In this document: positions 14,358-15,132 of the stretch, piece after piece | How positions within the stretch are numbered: position 1 is the stretch's first letter | How the letters are laid out: each line of letters starts with the position of its first letter | Source: JAWPMV01 sp038527215 | GTDB lineage: Bacteria > Bacteroidota > Bacteroidia > J057 | Assembly: GCA_038527215.1 (NCBI GenBank) | Contig: JBCBGC010000167.1 | Location: 1 to 15,132 of the forward strand | Reading direction: 5' to 3' | DNA length: 15,132 bases | Program-made: the position numbers and the translations under genes | Notes under the pieces: model-generated | What the model was told of the DNA's origin: nothing | The model's database searches: none | The model's input: the letters and a program-made list of their open reading frames with translations, nothing else

Positions 14358-15132
14358 TTAGGCCACTGCCTCCTCTGCAGCCTTTCCCATGAGGGATTTG
14401 AGCTTTTCCACGAGCGATTTTCTCCACGCTATGGCCTCCATCACCTGAGGGTTTTGTTGGCGTTTTTTCCAGAAAAACCTCCAGCGAGCCCACCATTTTT
14501 TTGCCGACATCGAAAACTGCATGGCAAAGTATCCGGTAGCGAAGGTAGCAAACACATAGAGGACTGCGATGCTAAAGGAGCCTGTAACCAGGCCTACAAT
14601 CAAGCCCTGGACCAAATAGAAGATAGGATAGAGGGTCAGTCCCAATACCAGCATCATCGAGGTGTGAAAGTGATCGTCCTTGAAATTGCTTATGGCCAAA
14701 TGGGCTACCAGCCGGTAAATATGGTAGTTGTTCACAAAACCAAAGAGGAATAAGGGGGCGGTGATTAAAAGCCCCAGCCCTTGCAACAACAGGAGGGCCA
14801 GAGAATAATTCCCTTTACGGATCACATGATCCCGCATTTTCAGCAATTTCAACCGCTCGGTATAGGCCGTGGTAACTTCCTGCAAAAGGGGCATCTCGGG
14901 GGATTCCTCCCGGGCAGCCTGCTCCAGGTCAGCTATGATTTTCTTTTGCGCCTTAAATTGACCGATCAGGGTTTCCGGATCCAGCCCCATTTCTTGCGCC
15001 AGGTCTTTATCGTGGATCTGCCTAATCTCATTGATCGTCTCGTAATAGGGCTCGTTTTTGATGTGAATCATGGTTTCGTGGAGCCGATCCCTCAGTTCAT
15101 TTCGAATGGCAATCAGGGCCCGGTTGGGGTGC
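14358..15132 (-). CDS. Probable PlsC-type glycerolipid acyltransferase, C-terminal part
   Basis: The frame is open through the right edge: 20 codons before the internal ATG at 15071 read HPNRALIAIRNELRDRLHET with no stop, so the gene very likely starts outside the window. The visible 258 residues are a helical linker (to about residue 145 of this part) followed by membrane segments including YSLALLLLQGLGLLITAPLF and LVLGLTLYPIFYLVQGLIVG, then a basic tail. This layout, with LFLFGFVNNYHIYRLVAHLA between the first segments, resembles the C-terminal region of the long (about 450-500 aa) Bacteroidota 1-acyl-glycerol-phosphate acyltransferase-like proteins. The HX4D catalytic domain would lie beyond the edge, so the assignment is inferred from the tail only. 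If right, it acts in phospholipid synthesis at the inner membrane. Confidence 0.6.
   Translation of the reverse strand, partial: HPNRALIAIRNELRDRLHETMIHIKNEPYYETINEIRQIHDKDLAQEMGLDPETLIGQFKAQKKIIADLEQAAREESPEMPLLQEVTTAYTERLKLLKMRDHVIRKGNYSLALLLLQGLGLLITAPLFLFGFVNNYHIYRLVAHLAISNFKDDHFHTSMMLVLGLTLYPIFYLVQGLIVGLVTGSFSIAVLYVFATFATGYFAMQFSMSAKKWWARWRFFWKKRQQNPQVMEAIAWRKSLVEKLKSLMGKAAEEAVA

Noticed and set aside
1..15132. Mobile element, phage, CRISPR or defence system
   Set aside because: No transposase, integrase, Cas, toxin-antitoxin or repeat-spacer pattern was found; the genes are metabolic, transport and envelope genes.

Overview
The window looks like chromosomal DNA of a Bacteroidota bacterium, probably of the Saprospiria/Lewinella type (the phylum is well supported, the class is a guess). 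The evidence is a surface protein ending in a type IX secretion (T9SS) sorting domain, a TonB-dependent receptor with an N-terminal carboxypeptidase-regulatory-like domain, a Bacteroidota-type -7 promoter element (TAnnTTTG), and a DUF5684 membrane protein of a kind common in that phylum. I see no tRNA, rRNA, CRISPR array, insertion sequence or phage gene. The content is ordinary chromosome with some unusual multidomain proteins. Layout, left to right: (1) 1-1169, minus strand, a YbjJ-like MFS transporter cut by the left edge. (2) 1170-1327, a divergent regulatory region with an 11-bp-arm palindrome resembling DtxR/MntR operators and a good -7 element. (3) 1328-4084, plus strand, a two-gene operon: a TonB-dependent receptor with a CxxC pair in its plug, and a periplasmic thioredoxin-fold protein. 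(4) 4133-4693, minus strand, a small regulator joining an HMA-like CxxC metal-binding region to an AraC-type helix-turn-helix. Upstream of it lies a perfect 12-bp direct repeat with 21-bp period, typical geometry for an AraC-family operator. (5) 5083-9108, plus strand, a 1341-residue secreted protein: glucose/sorbosone dehydrogenase, diheme cytochrome c, L-type lectin-like domain, PA14 and T9SS sorting domain, followed by a clear terminator. (6) 9259-12294, plus strand, a three-part fusion: hydroxylysine-kinase-like phosphotransferase, M23 peptidase-like domain, and PLP-dependent phospho-lyase of the ETNPPL/PHYKPL family. (7) 12291-13607, minus strand, a pair: an unrecognised HDxxHxxxE protein and a Met/Gly-rich lipoprotein with a CBM9-like region. 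(8) 13774-15132, minus strand, a DUF5684 membrane protein with its own terminator, and the C-terminal part of a probable PlsC-type acyltransferase cut by the right edge. Working together: the receptor, the thioredoxin-like protein and the HMA-AraC regulator look like a metal or metal-complex uptake and sensing neighbourhood. The receptor's promoter carries a DtxR-like site, so iron or manganese repression is as plausible as a copper role. The secreted dehydrogenase-cytochrome would oxidise a sugar or similar alcohol at the cell surface and pass electrons to its own hemes. The kinase/lyase fusion would phosphorylate an amino alcohol (hydroxylysine or ethanolamine type) and then eliminate phosphate and ammonia. 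The most unusual items are this fusion, which keeps an apparently intact M23 zinc site in a protein without a signal peptide, and the two regulatory repeat arrays.
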